From: JABDCI01 sp964475835 | Lineage (GTDB): Bacteria; Verrucomicrobiota; Verrucomicrobiia; JABWAM01 | Assembly: GCA_964475835.1 (NCBI GenBank) | Contig: CAYYYL010000003.1 | Coordinates: 1-64,000 of the forward strand | Length of the DNA stretch: 64,000 nt | Direction of reading: 5' to 3' | Shown: positions 17,253 to 26,439 of the stretch, one piece after another | How positions within the stretch are numbered: position 1 is the stretch's first letter | How the letters are laid out: every line of letters begins with the position of its first letter | The notes under the pieces: generated by a model | The model's database searches: none | Told to the model about the DNA's origin: nothing | What the model saw: the letters and a program-made list of their open reading frames with translations, nothing else | Position numbers and translations under genes: made by a program

Positions 17253-17271
17253 CGGCGCTCTGTGAGCGCCG
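17253..17271. repeat. Perfect 8-bp hairpin, REP-like
   Basis: CGGCGCTC (17253-17260), a TGT loop and GAGCGCCG (17264-17271) form a perfect stem. It sits in the 107-base gap between two divergent genes. GC-rich palindromes of this kind occur as dispersed REP elements; no second copy is seen in the window, so family membership is a guess. It could also be an operator. Confidence 0.5.
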
Positions 17272-17325
17272 ATCGGATCCCCGTCTCAGGCTTGCACAAC
17301 CTCTTTCTCAGAGGTACCATTTTGA

Positions 17326-18690
17326 ATGCGCATGTGGAAGACCGCCTCCATCATTCTTCTCACCGCACAGTTGCTGGTCGCCGGCGAAGGGGTTGAGCTC
17401 ACAGGTCTTTCCACCCCTCTGGACCTGATTCCTGAAAATTTTCCACGAACGGTTTCCAGTTCACTCACAGCCTCCACCATTGCCCTCCTCCCGGAGACTA
17501 CAGGCTCCATCGTGGACGGCGACATCCGGTCCATTCTCGATACAGATCGTACGACGGGGGTCACTCTCTCGCCGAACTGCACCTACTCATTTCTGATCTC
17601 TCTTCAAACCATCAGTCGCGTGGACCGGGTGGTGCTCACCGGCCCGATGCAGGGTGGATTCGTTTCCATCCAAATGTCACAATTTCCCATCGATCCCGGA
17701 ACGGAGGGATGGAAATCGGCCGTCAACCATCAACCCCTTCAGTCACCGGGCAGCGCCTTCGATCTCCGCCCAGCAGCCACATTTCGGGCCATTGTGAACA
17801 TCGAAACCGGAGGTGAGCCCGCCAAACTCTCTGACATCTCCCTCTACTCCGCCGAGGATGTTCGCTCCGTTCGACTGGGAGCCGAGGGAAATATGGATCA
17901 AGCCCCCCCGGAAACGCCGCTTACAGAGGAGGAGATGAAATCCGTCGAGACCCAGTACGATCTTGCCAGCATGTATTCCGGGGCCCAGGTGACGTACACC
18001 TCCTCCATCTCGCACCCGGATGAGGCGAATGCGATCAATGACGATAATGCCAATACGTATTGCCGTTTTTCACCCAACGCAAAAGAGTCGATAGTCGCCC
18101 TCGACCTCGGATCCACCCGCCGTGCACGCAAGATCTCGGTTGTTCATTCCAAACAACCTGGAACCCTTTTCTTCCATGTGATGGACGCCCTTCCGTGGAC
18201 AGCCGGTGGACGGCACGCCGCCCTTGCCTGGCTGGAGAGAGCCTCCGACGCACTTCTGACATTCCAACTGGCTCCTTCGATATCCACTCTCCAGCCGACC
18301 GTGGAACTGGACTCCGCGACATTTTCCAAGTGGAAACCATTTGCAACCATTCCGACCGATGGAGGTTTTATCTCCCAGGCCACGGCCCCCGTGACCACAG
18401 GACATTTCCTCATCGTGCGTTTTTCAAATGAAGCGCCGGACGCCCAACACCCCTTCCAGATTCACGATCTGCACCTTTTCGGGGACTATCCCCCGCGCGC
18501 GTTCGCCCTGAATCCCCATCCCCTCCCTGAATGGACCACTGATGCTTTGATCACCGCACCTCCGAAAACATCCCCTCCTCCGGGCGGAACCCCCGATGTC
18601 CGGGATCCCAGTCAACTTGGAAACTCGATCCCTCCGGACCAGGCAATTCCACCCCCTCCCCCCCCGGCCGCAAGTCCAACCATTCCCTGA
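17326..18690 (+). CDS. Secreted protein with discoidin-like segment and proline-rich tail
   Basis: A 454-residue protein starting with a signal peptide (about 1-20, ending LLVAGEG). The segment around 235-275 (AINDDNANTYCRFSP, then IVALDLGSTRRARKISVV) resembles a discoidin / F5/8-type C carbohydrate-binding strand pattern, and a weaker copy is at about 60-105 (IVDGDIRSILDTD, then RVDRVVLTGP). The last 60 residues are very rich in Pro. AGAGG lies about 10 bases before the ATG at 17326. It may bind surface polysaccharide, which suits the nearby exosortase genes, but the fold assignment is tentative and no catalytic site is visible. It converges on the HAD gene with 6 bases between stops. Confidence 0.65.
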   Translation: MRMWKTASIILLTAQLLVAGEGVELTGLSTPLDLIPENFPRTVSSSLTASTIALLPETTGSIVDGDIRSILDTDRTTGVTLSPNCTYSFLISLQTISRVDRVVLTGPMQGGFVSIQMSQFPIDPGTEGWKSAVNHQPLQSPGSAFDLRPAATFRAIVNIETGGEPAKLSDISLYSAEDVRSVRLGAEGNMDQAPPETPLTEEEMKSVETQYDLASMYSGAQVTYTSSISHPDEANAINDDNANTYCRFSPNAKESIVALDLGSTRRARKISVVHSKQPGTLFFHVMDALPWTAGGRHAALAWLERASDALLTFQLAPSISTLQPTVELDSATFSKWKPFATIPTDGGFISQATAPVTTGHFLIVRFSNEAPDAQHPFQIHDLHLFGDYPPRAFALNPHPLPEWTTDALITAPPKTSPPPGGTPDVRDPSQLGNSIPPDQAIPPPPPPAASPTIP

Positions 18691-18696
18691 TCCCAG

Positions 18697-19299
18697 TTAA
18701 TCCAGACCAAGGGCTTTCAAATCACGGGTCAAACTCGCGTCGTCCTCATAATGAAGACCATGGATGTGAAACTGGCGACTTGCGATGACGTTCTCCAGCC
18801 GGTCGTCGATAAACACCGTTTCCCGGGGAACGAGCCCGTAATCCTTTAGAATCCGGTCGTATATGGCGGGTTCGGGTTTGGCACAACCGACGCGACAGGA
18901 ATAGATCCCACCATCGAACAGGGAAAACACCTCGTAGCGGGGAACGAAAAACTCGATGTGCGCCTCGCAGGTGTTTGAAAGAAAATAAAGTTTCATGCCA
19001 GCCCGCTTCCAGTTTCGCACACGCTCCATCATCGGCTCGTTCGGTGAAAAAATATCCGACCAGGCATGAATCAACTCATCATCGGTACCCTGAAAACCGA
19101 TCAGGGACGACGCCTGACGGGCAAACTCGGGGGTTCCAATCCTGCCCCGGTCGTAGGCGTCCACAAGACCACTCTCAAAAAACTTCTCCGCAATTTCGTG
19201 AGGCTTCACCTTGCAACGATCCTTCAAACGCCGAACGCTGTGATTAAAATCAAAACGCAGGAGAACCATCCCGATATCAAAAATGGCGGAGTGAATCAT
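18697..19299 (-). CDS. HAD-superfamily hydrolase (YihX-like)
   Basis: A 200-residue phosphatase-like protein of HAD subfamily IA. Motif I is FDIGMVLLRFD, with the nucleophile Asp near residue 8. Motif II is around FLSNTCEAH, and motif III is KPEPAIYDRIL followed by the acidic VFIDDRLENV. The closest known pattern is the YihX type (sugar-phosphate phosphatase), in which motif I usually reads DxGNV; here a Met replaces the Asn. The helical cap lies between residues 15 and 85. Substrate unknown. Confidence 0.85.
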   Translation of the reverse strand: MIHSAIFDIGMVLLRFDFNHSVRRLKDRCKVKPHEIAEKFFESGLVDAYDRGRIGTPEFARQASSLIGFQGTDDELIHAWSDIFSPNEPMMERVRNWKRAGMKLYFLSNTCEAHIEFFVPRYEVFSLFDGGIYSCRVGCAKPEPAIYDRILKDYGLVPRETVFIDDRLENVIASRQFHIHGLHYEDDASLTRDLKALGLD

Positions 19300-19418
19300 A
19301 GGTTAAGAAAGGAAATTTTCTTAAAAGCTTTGTGCATTTCCTTCATGAAATCGACGAAGAAAATCCGGAGAGTTGCTTCGACTTTCATAACCCCCATCTG
19401 CTACGCTCAATGGTTCTC

Positions 19419-21200
19419 ATGAGCGATTCACCCACAGCCTTTATTGACATTCGCGCCAGACTGGCTCTTGCCCTTGGCAAAGCGGCACAGGCTATCAGCT
19501 CCCCAGAATCTGAACAGGATTTATCCATTCAGCTGAGCGGAACAAAATTTGCCATCACCCCCTGCCAGGACCCTCGATTTGGTGACTATCAAAGCAGCGC
19601 CGCCATGGCGATCGGCAAAACCCAAAAACGCCAGCCCAGGGAGGTCGCTCAAATTCTGATCGAGGCACTCGACGTCAGGTCCATCTGTTCCCAAGTCGAC
19701 ATTGCCGGCGCTGGATTCATCAATTTTCACCTCAACCCGGAATTCATCACGAATCAGTTGGAAGCCATGATGAGCGAACCTCACCTCGGCATTCTCAAGG
19801 TTCAAAATCACGCCAGGGTCGTCATCGACTATTCCAGTCCCAACATCGCCAAATCGATGCACGTGGGACACATCCGTTCCACGTTTCTCGGAGATGCCCT
19901 CTCAAGGATCTGCCGGGCTGCAGGCTGCGATGTGATCACGGTCAACCATCTGGGAGACTGGGGCACGCAATTCGGAAAACTGATCTATGGCTACAAACAG
20001 TTCCTCAACAAAGAAACCCTGGCGTCGAGCCCCATTTCCGAATTCGAGCGCCTTTACAAAACAGCCAACACGCTTTCGGAAAAGGACGAAAACGTTCTGA
20101 AGGAAGTAAGGCAAGAACTTGCGAAACTGCAATCGGGCAATCTCGAAAACCTCCGCATCTGGAAGGAAATCTCCACTCAATCGTTGAAGGAATTTCACCA
20201 AACCTACGATCGTCTCGGAGTGAAATTTGACCATGAGCTTGGTGAGAGTTTTTACAATCCAGAGCTTGGCAAGGTGGTCGGAGAGCTTAAAAGACTCGGC
20301 ATCGCCCGCGAAAGCGAAGGGGCAATCTGCGTTTTTTTCGAGGAAGATCCCGCTCTGGCAAAAGCCGCCCCCATGATCATCCAGAAAAGCGACGGCTCCT
20401 TTTTATACGCAACCACCGACCTTGCGGCCTTCCACTATCGCACTTCGGAATGGAAGGCTGATGAAATTCTATACGTCACGGATGCACGTCAACAGCTCCA
20501 CTTCAAACAGCTCAAGGCCGCCACGACGAAATGGTTTGATGCCATTGGAAAGAAAGGCCCTACACTCCATCACATCGTCTTTGGTAGCATCCTGGGAGGG
20601 GATAAAAAACCGATCAAAACCCGCTCGGGCGATCCGATCAAGTTAAAGGACCTTCTCGATGAGGCGGAAGCACGGGCGATGAAGATCGTGACGGAGAAAA
20701 ACCCGGATCTTCCGGAGTTCGAAAAACAGGCCGCCGCGCGTGTCATCGGTCTTGGCGCACTCAAATATGCCGACCTCTGTCAGAATCGCGACCTCGACTA
20801 CACCTTTGACTGGGACAAACTCCTCGCTCTTCAGGGCAACACCGCCCCGTATCTCATCTATGCCTATGTGCGCATCCAATCGATCTTCCGCAAAGATGGC
20901 TCACAGATCGCAGCCGGCTGCCAGATCCGGCTCGACGCTGCGGAGGAAGTCACGCTGGGCAAACATCTCATTCAGTTCGGTGACACCGTCCATGCCATCC
21001 TGAAGGAATACCGCCCGCACCTTCTGACCAATTACCTTTACGACCTCGCCGTGAAGTTCAGCCGTTTTTACGAGAACTGCCCTGTCCTGAAGGCCGATGA
21101 ACCCGCCCGCTCTTCCCGGCTTCTTCTTTCCCAGCTCACCGCACGAACTCTGAAAAAGGGACTCGATCTGCTCGGGATTGAAACCCTCGAAAAAATGTAA
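19419..21200 (+). CDS. argS: Arginyl-tRNA synthetase
   Basis: Charges tRNA-Arg. The class I signature appears as HVGH at 148-151 within KSMHVGHIRSTFLGDAL, and the KMSKS-equivalent loop is GGDKKPIKTRSGDPIKL, the lysine-poor form usual in ArgRS. The N-terminal Arg-tRNA additional domain (about 1-120) and the C-terminal anticodon-binding helices (AVKFSRFYENCPVL) are both present, so the 593-residue protein is complete. Start choice is uncertain between the ATGs at 19410 and 19419; neither has a Shine-Dalgarno. The stop is followed within a few bases by an inverted repeat shared with the convergent ABC ATPase. Confidence 0.95.
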   Translation: MSDSPTAFIDIRARLALALGKAAQAISSPESEQDLSIQLSGTKFAITPCQDPRFGDYQSSAAMAIGKTQKRQPREVAQILIEALDVRSICSQVDIAGAGFINFHLNPEFITNQLEAMMSEPHLGILKVQNHARVVIDYSSPNIAKSMHVGHIRSTFLGDALSRICRAAGCDVITVNHLGDWGTQFGKLIYGYKQFLNKETLASSPISEFERLYKTANTLSEKDENVLKEVRQELAKLQSGNLENLRIWKEISTQSLKEFHQTYDRLGVKFDHELGESFYNPELGKVVGELKRLGIARESEGAICVFFEEDPALAKAAPMIIQKSDGSFLYATTDLAAFHYRTSEWKADEILYVTDARQQLHFKQLKAATTKWFDAIGKKGPTLHHIVFGSILGGDKKPIKTRSGDPIKLKDLLDEAEARAMKIVTEKNPDLPEFEKQAAARVIGLGALKYADLCQNRDLDYTFDWDKLLALQGNTAPYLIYAYVRIQSIFRKDGSQIAAGCQIRLDAAEEVTLGKHLIQFGDTVHAILKEYRPHLLTNYLYDLAVKFSRFYENCPVLKADEPARSSRLLLSQLTARTLKKGLDLLGIETLEKM

Positions 21201-21203
21201 GAT

Positions 21204-21264
21204 TTCACCGCCAAGGTGCAAAGACGCCAAGAATCAAACCTTGGTTCCTTGACGACTTGGCGGT
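21204..21264. repeat. Inverted repeat of the ACCGCCAAG type between convergent genes
   Basis: ACCGCCAAG (21207-21215) pairs perfectly with CTTGGCGGT (21256-21264). The flanks also match partly (GCCAAGAA against TTCCTTGACG-like sequence). It starts 4 bases after argS ends and includes the stop codon and last ten codons of the ABC ATPase on the other strand. It may serve as a shared termination hairpin. Confidence 0.7.
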
Positions 21265-22247
21265 TCAACCCCCCGCTGCTCTCCAAAGATCTGCCGAATG
21301 ATGTCTTCGATCGGCACTTCCTCGATATTGATGTCCTCCACGGTATAACGCGTGAACATTTCGCGGCAAACAGAAGCCACCTGCGCGCGGGGAACCTTCA
21401 ACTGAATCGAACCCATCTTCTTTTCCAATATCTCGCCCATTTTCGCGAGAACGTCGTCCGCCGGCAATTCCTTGCACGTCAAATGGAGAATCTTATGACT
21501 CGCGAAGCGCGAGACAATTTCGGAAAGCTTTCCGTCGAAAAAGATTTTCCCGTGGTCGATGATGATGACACGCTCGCACAACTCTTCGATGTCGACCATG
21601 TAGTGGCTGGTGAGCACGATCGTAACCTTGTGCTGCTGATTGTACTCGCGGATGAATTCCCGCACTTTCTTCTGGCTCACCACATCGAGACCAATCGTCG
21701 GCTCGTCGAGCAGCAGCACCTTGGGTGAATGAAGCAGGGCAGCGATCAGCTCCATTTTCATCCGTTCGCCCAGGGAAAGCTCGCGCACCATCACATTCAG
21801 TTTGTCGCGCACATCGAGCAATTGGGTCAATTCATCGAGTTTTCGCTCAAAAACAGGTTTTTCAATACGGTAAATTTCACGATTAAGGTCAAACGATTCC
21901 CGGGCGGGCAAATCCCACCAGAGCTGATTTTTCTGTCCCATCACGAGCGAAAATTGCCGGCGATAGTCGTTCTTTCGCTCCCAGGGCGTGAATCCGAGCA
22001 CTTTGGCGCTTCCGGAAGAGGGATAGAGCAGCCCGGACAACATTTTCAGCACCGTCGTCTTGCCGGCTCCATTGGGGCCTAAAAATCCGACAAGCTCACC
22101 CTCCTGGATCGAAAAACTAATTTCTGCGGCAGCCCGGGTTTCGACAAATTCCCGATGGAAAATTCCACTTACAGAACCCCAAAAGCCGTCCCGCTTTTTG
22201 TATGTGCGAAAAACCTTGGTGAGTTGATTTGCTTCGATGGCGGCCAT
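21234..22247 (-). CDS. ABC-2 type transporter ATP-binding protein, no partner nearby
   Basis: A 337-residue ATPase of the large-loop exporter group (COG4586-like). An extended N-terminal insert (RTYKKRDGFWGSVSGIFHRE) precedes Walker A GPNGAGKT. The signature is LSLGERMKMELIAALL, Walker B is VLLLDEPTIGLDVV, and LTSHYMVDIEELC carries the switch His. I start at the ATG at 22247 (MAAIEANQLTKVF), not at an upstream GTG. Two ABC-2 permeases usually follow such genes; here the gene runs straight into argS on the other strand, so the permeases are elsewhere or lost. The final residues (EPPSRQGTKV) come from an inverted repeat rather than conserved family sequence. Confidence 0.88.
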   Translation of the reverse strand: MAAIEANQLTKVFRTYKKRDGFWGSVSGIFHREFVETRAAAEISFSIQEGELVGFLGPNGAGKTTVLKMLSGLLYPSSGSAKVLGFTPWERKNDYRRQFSLVMGQKNQLWWDLPARESFDLNREIYRIEKPVFERKLDELTQLLDVRDKLNVMVRELSLGERMKMELIAALLHSPKVLLLDEPTIGLDVVSQKKVREFIREYNQQHKVTIVLTSHYMVDIEELCERVIIIDHGKIFFDGKLSEIVSRFASHKILHLTCKELPADDVLAKMGEILEKKMGSIQLKVPRAQVASVCREMFTRYTVEDINIEEVPIEDIIRQIFGEQRGVEPPSRQGTKV

Positions 22248-22304
22248 GACGAGCCAACGTAGTCGTCCATCTTCCGAATTACAAGAAGCGAACAATTCTG
22301 TCAC

Positions 22305-23909
22305 TCAAGCTGGCGATTTGAGAATACCGTATATCTTATCGCGCAATTCGGTGTAGCGAAAGGGCTTTTGGAGAAAGCCTTCGATCTTACGGCCGGCGAA
22401 TATTTCAAGAACGTCTTCTTCGCTGTATCCACTCATCACCAGAATTTTGGCATCAGGCTTGATCTTGTGGATCTCCTTGTAGACCTCTTCGCCGTTCATC
22501 TGGGGCATCACCATGTCGAGAAGAACCAGATCTATCTCCTTATGGCGGGATTTGAACATCTCCACCCCCTCCTTCCCATTCGCTGCGAGAAGAACCCTGA
22601 ATCCGAGCGACTTCAAGCTATTGCCCATGATGGAGCGAACACTCTCCTCATCCTCCACAATCAGCAACGTTCCCTTCCCATGCCACGGATCCTTTGGCAG
22701 GACCGGCTCGGGGGCCACCTCCACCTTTTGTTGCGTCGGACGAAATAGCACGCGGAAGGTCGAACCCTCGCCCTCTTCACTCTGAACAACCAGAGCCCCG
22801 TGATGCACCCGGGCAATTCCGTAAACGGCAGGCAACCCAAGCCCCCTTCCAATGAACTTCCGGGAAAAAAACGGTTCAAACAACTGGTTGCGAGTCGTTT
22901 CGTCCATTCCACATCCGGTGTCGCGAACCTCGACATAGACGTATTCCCCCTCGGGTAAATCCGCACCTCCATGGCTTTTGGAGAGATAATTCCGATCCGC
23001 CTTCACCACCCCAGTCCCCACCGTAATGACGCCATCATCTCCACCCTTGAGCTCAATGGCCTCGGAAGCGTTTCGAAGCAGGTTTAAAACCAGCTGCCGC
23101 AACTGGGAGACATCGACCTCCACCCGGGGAAGATCGTTGGCAAAACGGACCTTCACATTCATGGACTTCGACATCGAAAATTGAAACATCTCCGCGGTTT
23201 CCTGAACCACACTGCTCAAGTCAACGGGTTGTAACACCAGCTTGCCCTTGCCGGAGTACGCAAGCAGCTGTTTGCAAAGCTCGGCCGCGCGGTAGCTGGA
23301 GCTTTTGATCTGCTGCAAGGCATTCTGATTCTCGCGACTGAGCTTGGGAGTGCCAAGAATGAACTCCGTGTTCCCAATGATCACCGTCAGTAGATTATTA
23401 AAATGGTGGGCGATACCTCCCGCAAGAATGGCGATACTTTCGAGATTGTGACGCTGCAGCCGCTGCTCCCGAGTGCGTTCCAGCTCAAGACGGAGACGAT
23501 GGCGATCGATGGCATGACAGAGTGAATGAACAAGCAGCAGGGGATCCATCTGGTCCTTGAACAAATGGTCCTCGGCACCATGCTGCAGCGCGGAAAGAAT
23601 CCGCTTCCGATCCCGTTTGCCAGTCAACACCACCACCGGGAGTCCGGGCGCCACGGACTTGACCTTCACCAGTGCATCCATGCCGTCCACGCCTGGAAGT
23701 TCAAGGTCCAGCACGATCAGATCGAAATTCTGCCCGCGGAGCTGATCCAGGCCATCCTGCAATTGAACCGCTTCGGTGATCTGAAAATGAACCTCCCCCG
23801 CACGCGCAAGGGAGTCACGAAGCACATGAACATCCGCAGGCTGATCTTCGATGAGAAGAAGCCGGAAAGAGGTCTGCAAATCCGAAAAGCAAGATGGAGC
23901 CGCGATCAT
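22305..23909 (-). CDS. Hybrid signalling protein: receiver - histidine kinase - receiver
   Basis: A 534-residue soluble protein with no membrane segment. The first receiver domain (about 15-135) has phospho-acceptor Asp68 in LIVLDLELPG. The dimerisation/phosphoacceptor helix has His168 in LAGGIAHHFNNLLTVI, where many relatives have Asp after the His. The ATPase domain (about 255-390) has N-box NLLRNASEAIEL, G1 DTGCGMDE and G2 GRGLGLPAVYG. A second receiver (about 410-530) has LVLLDMVMPQ. The layout suggests an input receiver that gates a cytosolic kinase, with phosphate passed to the C-terminal receiver. No DNA-binding output or partner regulator is adjacent. Its 3' end lies 58 bases from the ABC ATPase start on the same strand. 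Confidence 0.9.
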   Translation of the reverse strand: MIAAPSCFSDLQTSFRLLLIEDQPADVHVLRDSLARAGEVHFQITEAVQLQDGLDQLRGQNFDLIVLDLELPGVDGMDALVKVKSVAPGLPVVVLTGKRDRKRILSALQHGAEDHLFKDQMDPLLLVHSLCHAIDRHRLRLELERTREQRLQRHNLESIAILAGGIAHHFNNLLTVIIGNTEFILGTPKLSRENQNALQQIKSSSYRAAELCKQLLAYSGKGKLVLQPVDLSSVVQETAEMFQFSMSKSMNVKVRFANDLPRVEVDVSQLRQLVLNLLRNASEAIELKGGDDGVITVGTGVVKADRNYLSKSHGGADLPEGEYVYVEVRDTGCGMDETTRNQLFEPFFSRKFIGRGLGLPAVYGIARVHHGALVVQSEEGEGSTFRVLFRPTQQKVEVAPEPVLPKDPWHGKGTLLIVEDEESVRSIMGNSLKSLGFRVLLAANGKEGVEMFKSRHKEIDLVLLDMVMPQMNGEEVYKEIHKIKPDAKILVMSGYSEEDVLEIFAGRKIEGFLQKPFRYTELRDKIYGILKSPA

Positions 23910-24035
23910 GTATCATCCTTAACAATCATCCCCGAGAACACCCGTCATGGAGAAGGGAACAAGTCTATGGGGCGTGCGGAAGTTTGACAATGGAAAATCC
24001 ATCTTCATGACATACCGAAACTTCTGAAAGAAAAA

Positions 24036-24713
24036 CTACTCCTTAAGCCAGAATATTTCCTGTTGAAGTGCCGTCACCCGGGCTGCAGGAATATCACCCC
24101 GGGATAAAAGCTCCTGAACCCGCCCCTCCTTTTCAGTCCCTTGAATCAAAAACCAGACCTGCCGGGCTGAATTCAACGCAGGATAAGTCAGCGTCAGACG
24201 GGTGCCGTTAACCTGGGGCACAAAACCATTTGCTGTCAAATGACGGGTCTCCCTCAACATGGGGGCTCCTGGAAAAAGAGAGGCCGTGTGTCCATCGGTC
24301 CCCAATCCCAGTAAAACCAGATCAAAGACAGGCGGCTCACCGATGACCCGCCGAATTTCCGCTTCGTAAAGGCTGGCTGCCCCCTCAGCTTCCAAATCCA
24401 GATGCCAGGAATGGAAATGCTTTGAAAAATCCGGATCCCCTCGCCCCAAACTCTCCCTCACCATCTTCTCATTACTCGACTCATCCGTGGGGGGCACCCA
24501 CCGTTCGTCCCCCAACCACCATTCCACTCGTTTCCAAGGGAGGTCGGAACAATCCGCGAGCGCTTCATAAAACGCCCGGGGAGTCGACCCTCCTGACAGG
24601 GCGACATGCATGCGATCACGATGACGCAGCACGTCGCTTGAAAGCGCCTGAAACCGTTGCAAAAGCGCTGAAAGCCATGCGGATGTGGAAGGGAATTCAT
24701 GCTTCGTAATCAT
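24036..24713 (-). CDS. pgl: 6-phosphogluconolactonase
   Basis: Second step of the oxidative pentose phosphate pathway: hydrolysis of 6-phosphogluconolactone. Family motifs are ALSGGSTPRAFYEAL, WWLGDERWVPPTDESSNE and the C-terminal GLGTDGHTASLFPGA. The 225-residue length is standard for the DevB/SOL type. The ATG at 24713 overlaps the stop of zwf (ATGA), so this gene is translationally coupled to the enzyme that makes its substrate. Confidence 0.95.
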   Translation of the reverse strand: MITKHEFPSTSAWLSALLQRFQALSSDVLRHRDRMHVALSGGSTPRAFYEALADCSDLPWKRVEWWLGDERWVPPTDESSNEKMVRESLGRGDPDFSKHFHSWHLDLEAEGAASLYEAEIRRVIGEPPVFDLVLLGLGTDGHTASLFPGAPMLRETRHLTANGFVPQVNGTRLTLTYPALNSARQVWFLIQGTEKEGRVQELLSRGDIPAARVTALQQEIFWLKE

Positions 24714-26269
24714 CCGTGGGCCTCCCCTTCCTGATAGGGCAACCATCCCCGGCCCTCATTCTGGAGAAGCTGTTCCGCTTCAACGGGCCCCATGGAGCCG
24801 GCAGGGTAAACCGGAAGACCCTTAATTTCCTGAGTCGCCCACGCCCCACGAAATCCATCCACCAATCTCCAGGCCTGCTCAACCTCGTCCTTTCGGGTGA
24901 AAAGCGTCGATTCCCCCACAAGGGCGTCCACCATCAGACGCTCATAAGCCTCCGGCAGGTAGTCCTGAAAATCCTCACGATACCGGAAATCCATATCGAC
25001 ACGCTGAATCACACTCTTTCCCGGCACCTTCCCATTAAAATTCAAATGTATCCCTTCGTTGGGCTGAATCCGAATTCTTAAACTGTTTCGATGCAGTCGC
25101 ACACCACACACCGCAGCGAACAGGACACTTGGGGGGCGGTGGAATACAATGTTGATCTCCGAAAACTGACTGGCCATGGCCTTCCCGGTTCGAAGGTAAA
25201 ACGGGACCCCGGCCCACCGCCAATTGTCCACTTCCAGGCGCAAGGCCACAAACGTTTCTGTCAACGAATCGGGGGCCACGCGCGGTTCCTGACGATAGGG
25301 CGGGAACGCCTTTCCATCCACGGATCCCGCCGAATATTGTGCACGCACACTTTTCGCCAGCAAGGCTTCTGTGGTTGCGAGGGGAATCGACTTGAGAACC
25401 TTCACTTTTTCATCCCGGATCGCCTCGGCCTCAAGAGATGCCGGCGGCTCCATCGCAATCAGAGTCAGGAGCTGAAACAAATGATTCTGCAGCATATCCC
25501 TGGCAGCCCCCGAAGCATCATAGTACCCCCCCCGCTCCCCAACCCCGACTTTCTCCGCTACGGTGATCTGAACATGATCAATATAACGCCGGTTCCACAG
25601 GGGCTCATAAATGGAATTGCCAAATCGAAAATAGAGCAGGTTCTGCACCGTCTCCTTTCCCAGATAGTGATCGATTCGATAGATATTCTGCTCGGGGAAA
25701 AATCGCTGCAGGGTTTGATTCAAATGCATCGCACTTTTCAAATCCTCACCAAAGGGTTTCTCCACGATCACCCGGGAAACGCCCGTCGAATGCTCATCAT
25801 ACGCCAGGTCGGCACGGGCAAGATTCTCCGCAATGGTTTCAAAATAGGTCGGAGCCGTCGCCATATAAAACAAGTGACGATTCTGAAACACCCCGCTTTC
25901 AGGGAGGTTTTTTAACATGAAGGACAGGTTTTCGTAGGCATGAGGATCCCCCAAATCCCCTTGCTGATAGTAGACATGAGAAAGCAATCGGGTTAACGCA
26001 TTCGCATCCACCGGTTGGGTGTGGGAAAACTTTTCAACCGACTCCGTTAATTCCCCCCTGAATTCTTCATTGGTTTTGGGGCGTCTCGCAAAGCCGATGA
26101 CTGCGAAGCCATCCGCAAGGCGTCCATTTTTGACCAGATGATAAAAGGCGGGAATGATTTTCCGATGTGTCAGATCCCCCGTCGCCCCAAAAATGACGAC
26201 CGCTGTAGCCGGCGCCTTTTGAACTTCGGGCTCAAGAATGCAGACATCATTATATGAGGCTTCCATCAT
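24710..26269 (-). CDS. zwf: Glucose-6-phosphate 1-dehydrogenase
   Basis: Oxidises glucose 6-phosphate with NADP to the lactone used by pgl next door. The nucleotide-binding GATGDLTHRKIIPAFYHL is at about 28-45, the active-site RIDHYLGKETVQNLLYFRFG holds the catalytic His and Lys, and VIVEKPFGEDL is also conserved. The start is one of two adjacent ATGs (26269 or 26266). A longer open frame to 26440 gives non-conserved sequence. At 519 residues it is full length. Oxidative pentose phosphate genes zwf-pgl form an operon here; no gnd is in the window. Confidence 0.95.
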   Translation of the reverse strand: MMEASYNDVCILEPEVQKAPATAVVIFGATGDLTHRKIIPAFYHLVKNGRLADGFAVIGFARRPKTNEEFRGELTESVEKFSHTQPVDANALTRLLSHVYYQQGDLGDPHAYENLSFMLKNLPESGVFQNRHLFYMATAPTYFETIAENLARADLAYDEHSTGVSRVIVEKPFGEDLKSAMHLNQTLQRFFPEQNIYRIDHYLGKETVQNLLYFRFGNSIYEPLWNRRYIDHVQITVAEKVGVGERGGYYDASGAARDMLQNHLFQLLTLIAMEPPASLEAEAIRDEKVKVLKSIPLATTEALLAKSVRAQYSAGSVDGKAFPPYRQEPRVAPDSLTETFVALRLEVDNWRWAGVPFYLRTGKAMASQFSEINIVFHRPPSVLFAAVCGVRLHRNSLRIRIQPNEGIHLNFNGKVPGKSVIQRVDMDFRYREDFQDYLPEAYERLMVDALVGESTLFTRKDEVEQAWRLVDGFRGAWATQEIKGLPVYPAGSMGPVEAEQLLQNEGRGWLPYQEGEAHG

Positions 26270-26439
26270 GAGGGGTCCAAATTCCGTACCTTGTCCGATG
26301 CCTTCCAAGCTTGCAACTGACTTCTTGCAACGCGAACTGAAAAATACACCGTTTCGTGATGAACAAAACAAACCTTGGAACTTATCAGGTTTCTGAAAAA
26401 GTCGGAATGGTCGCCGCCACTTTTTCAGCAAGCTGCTCA

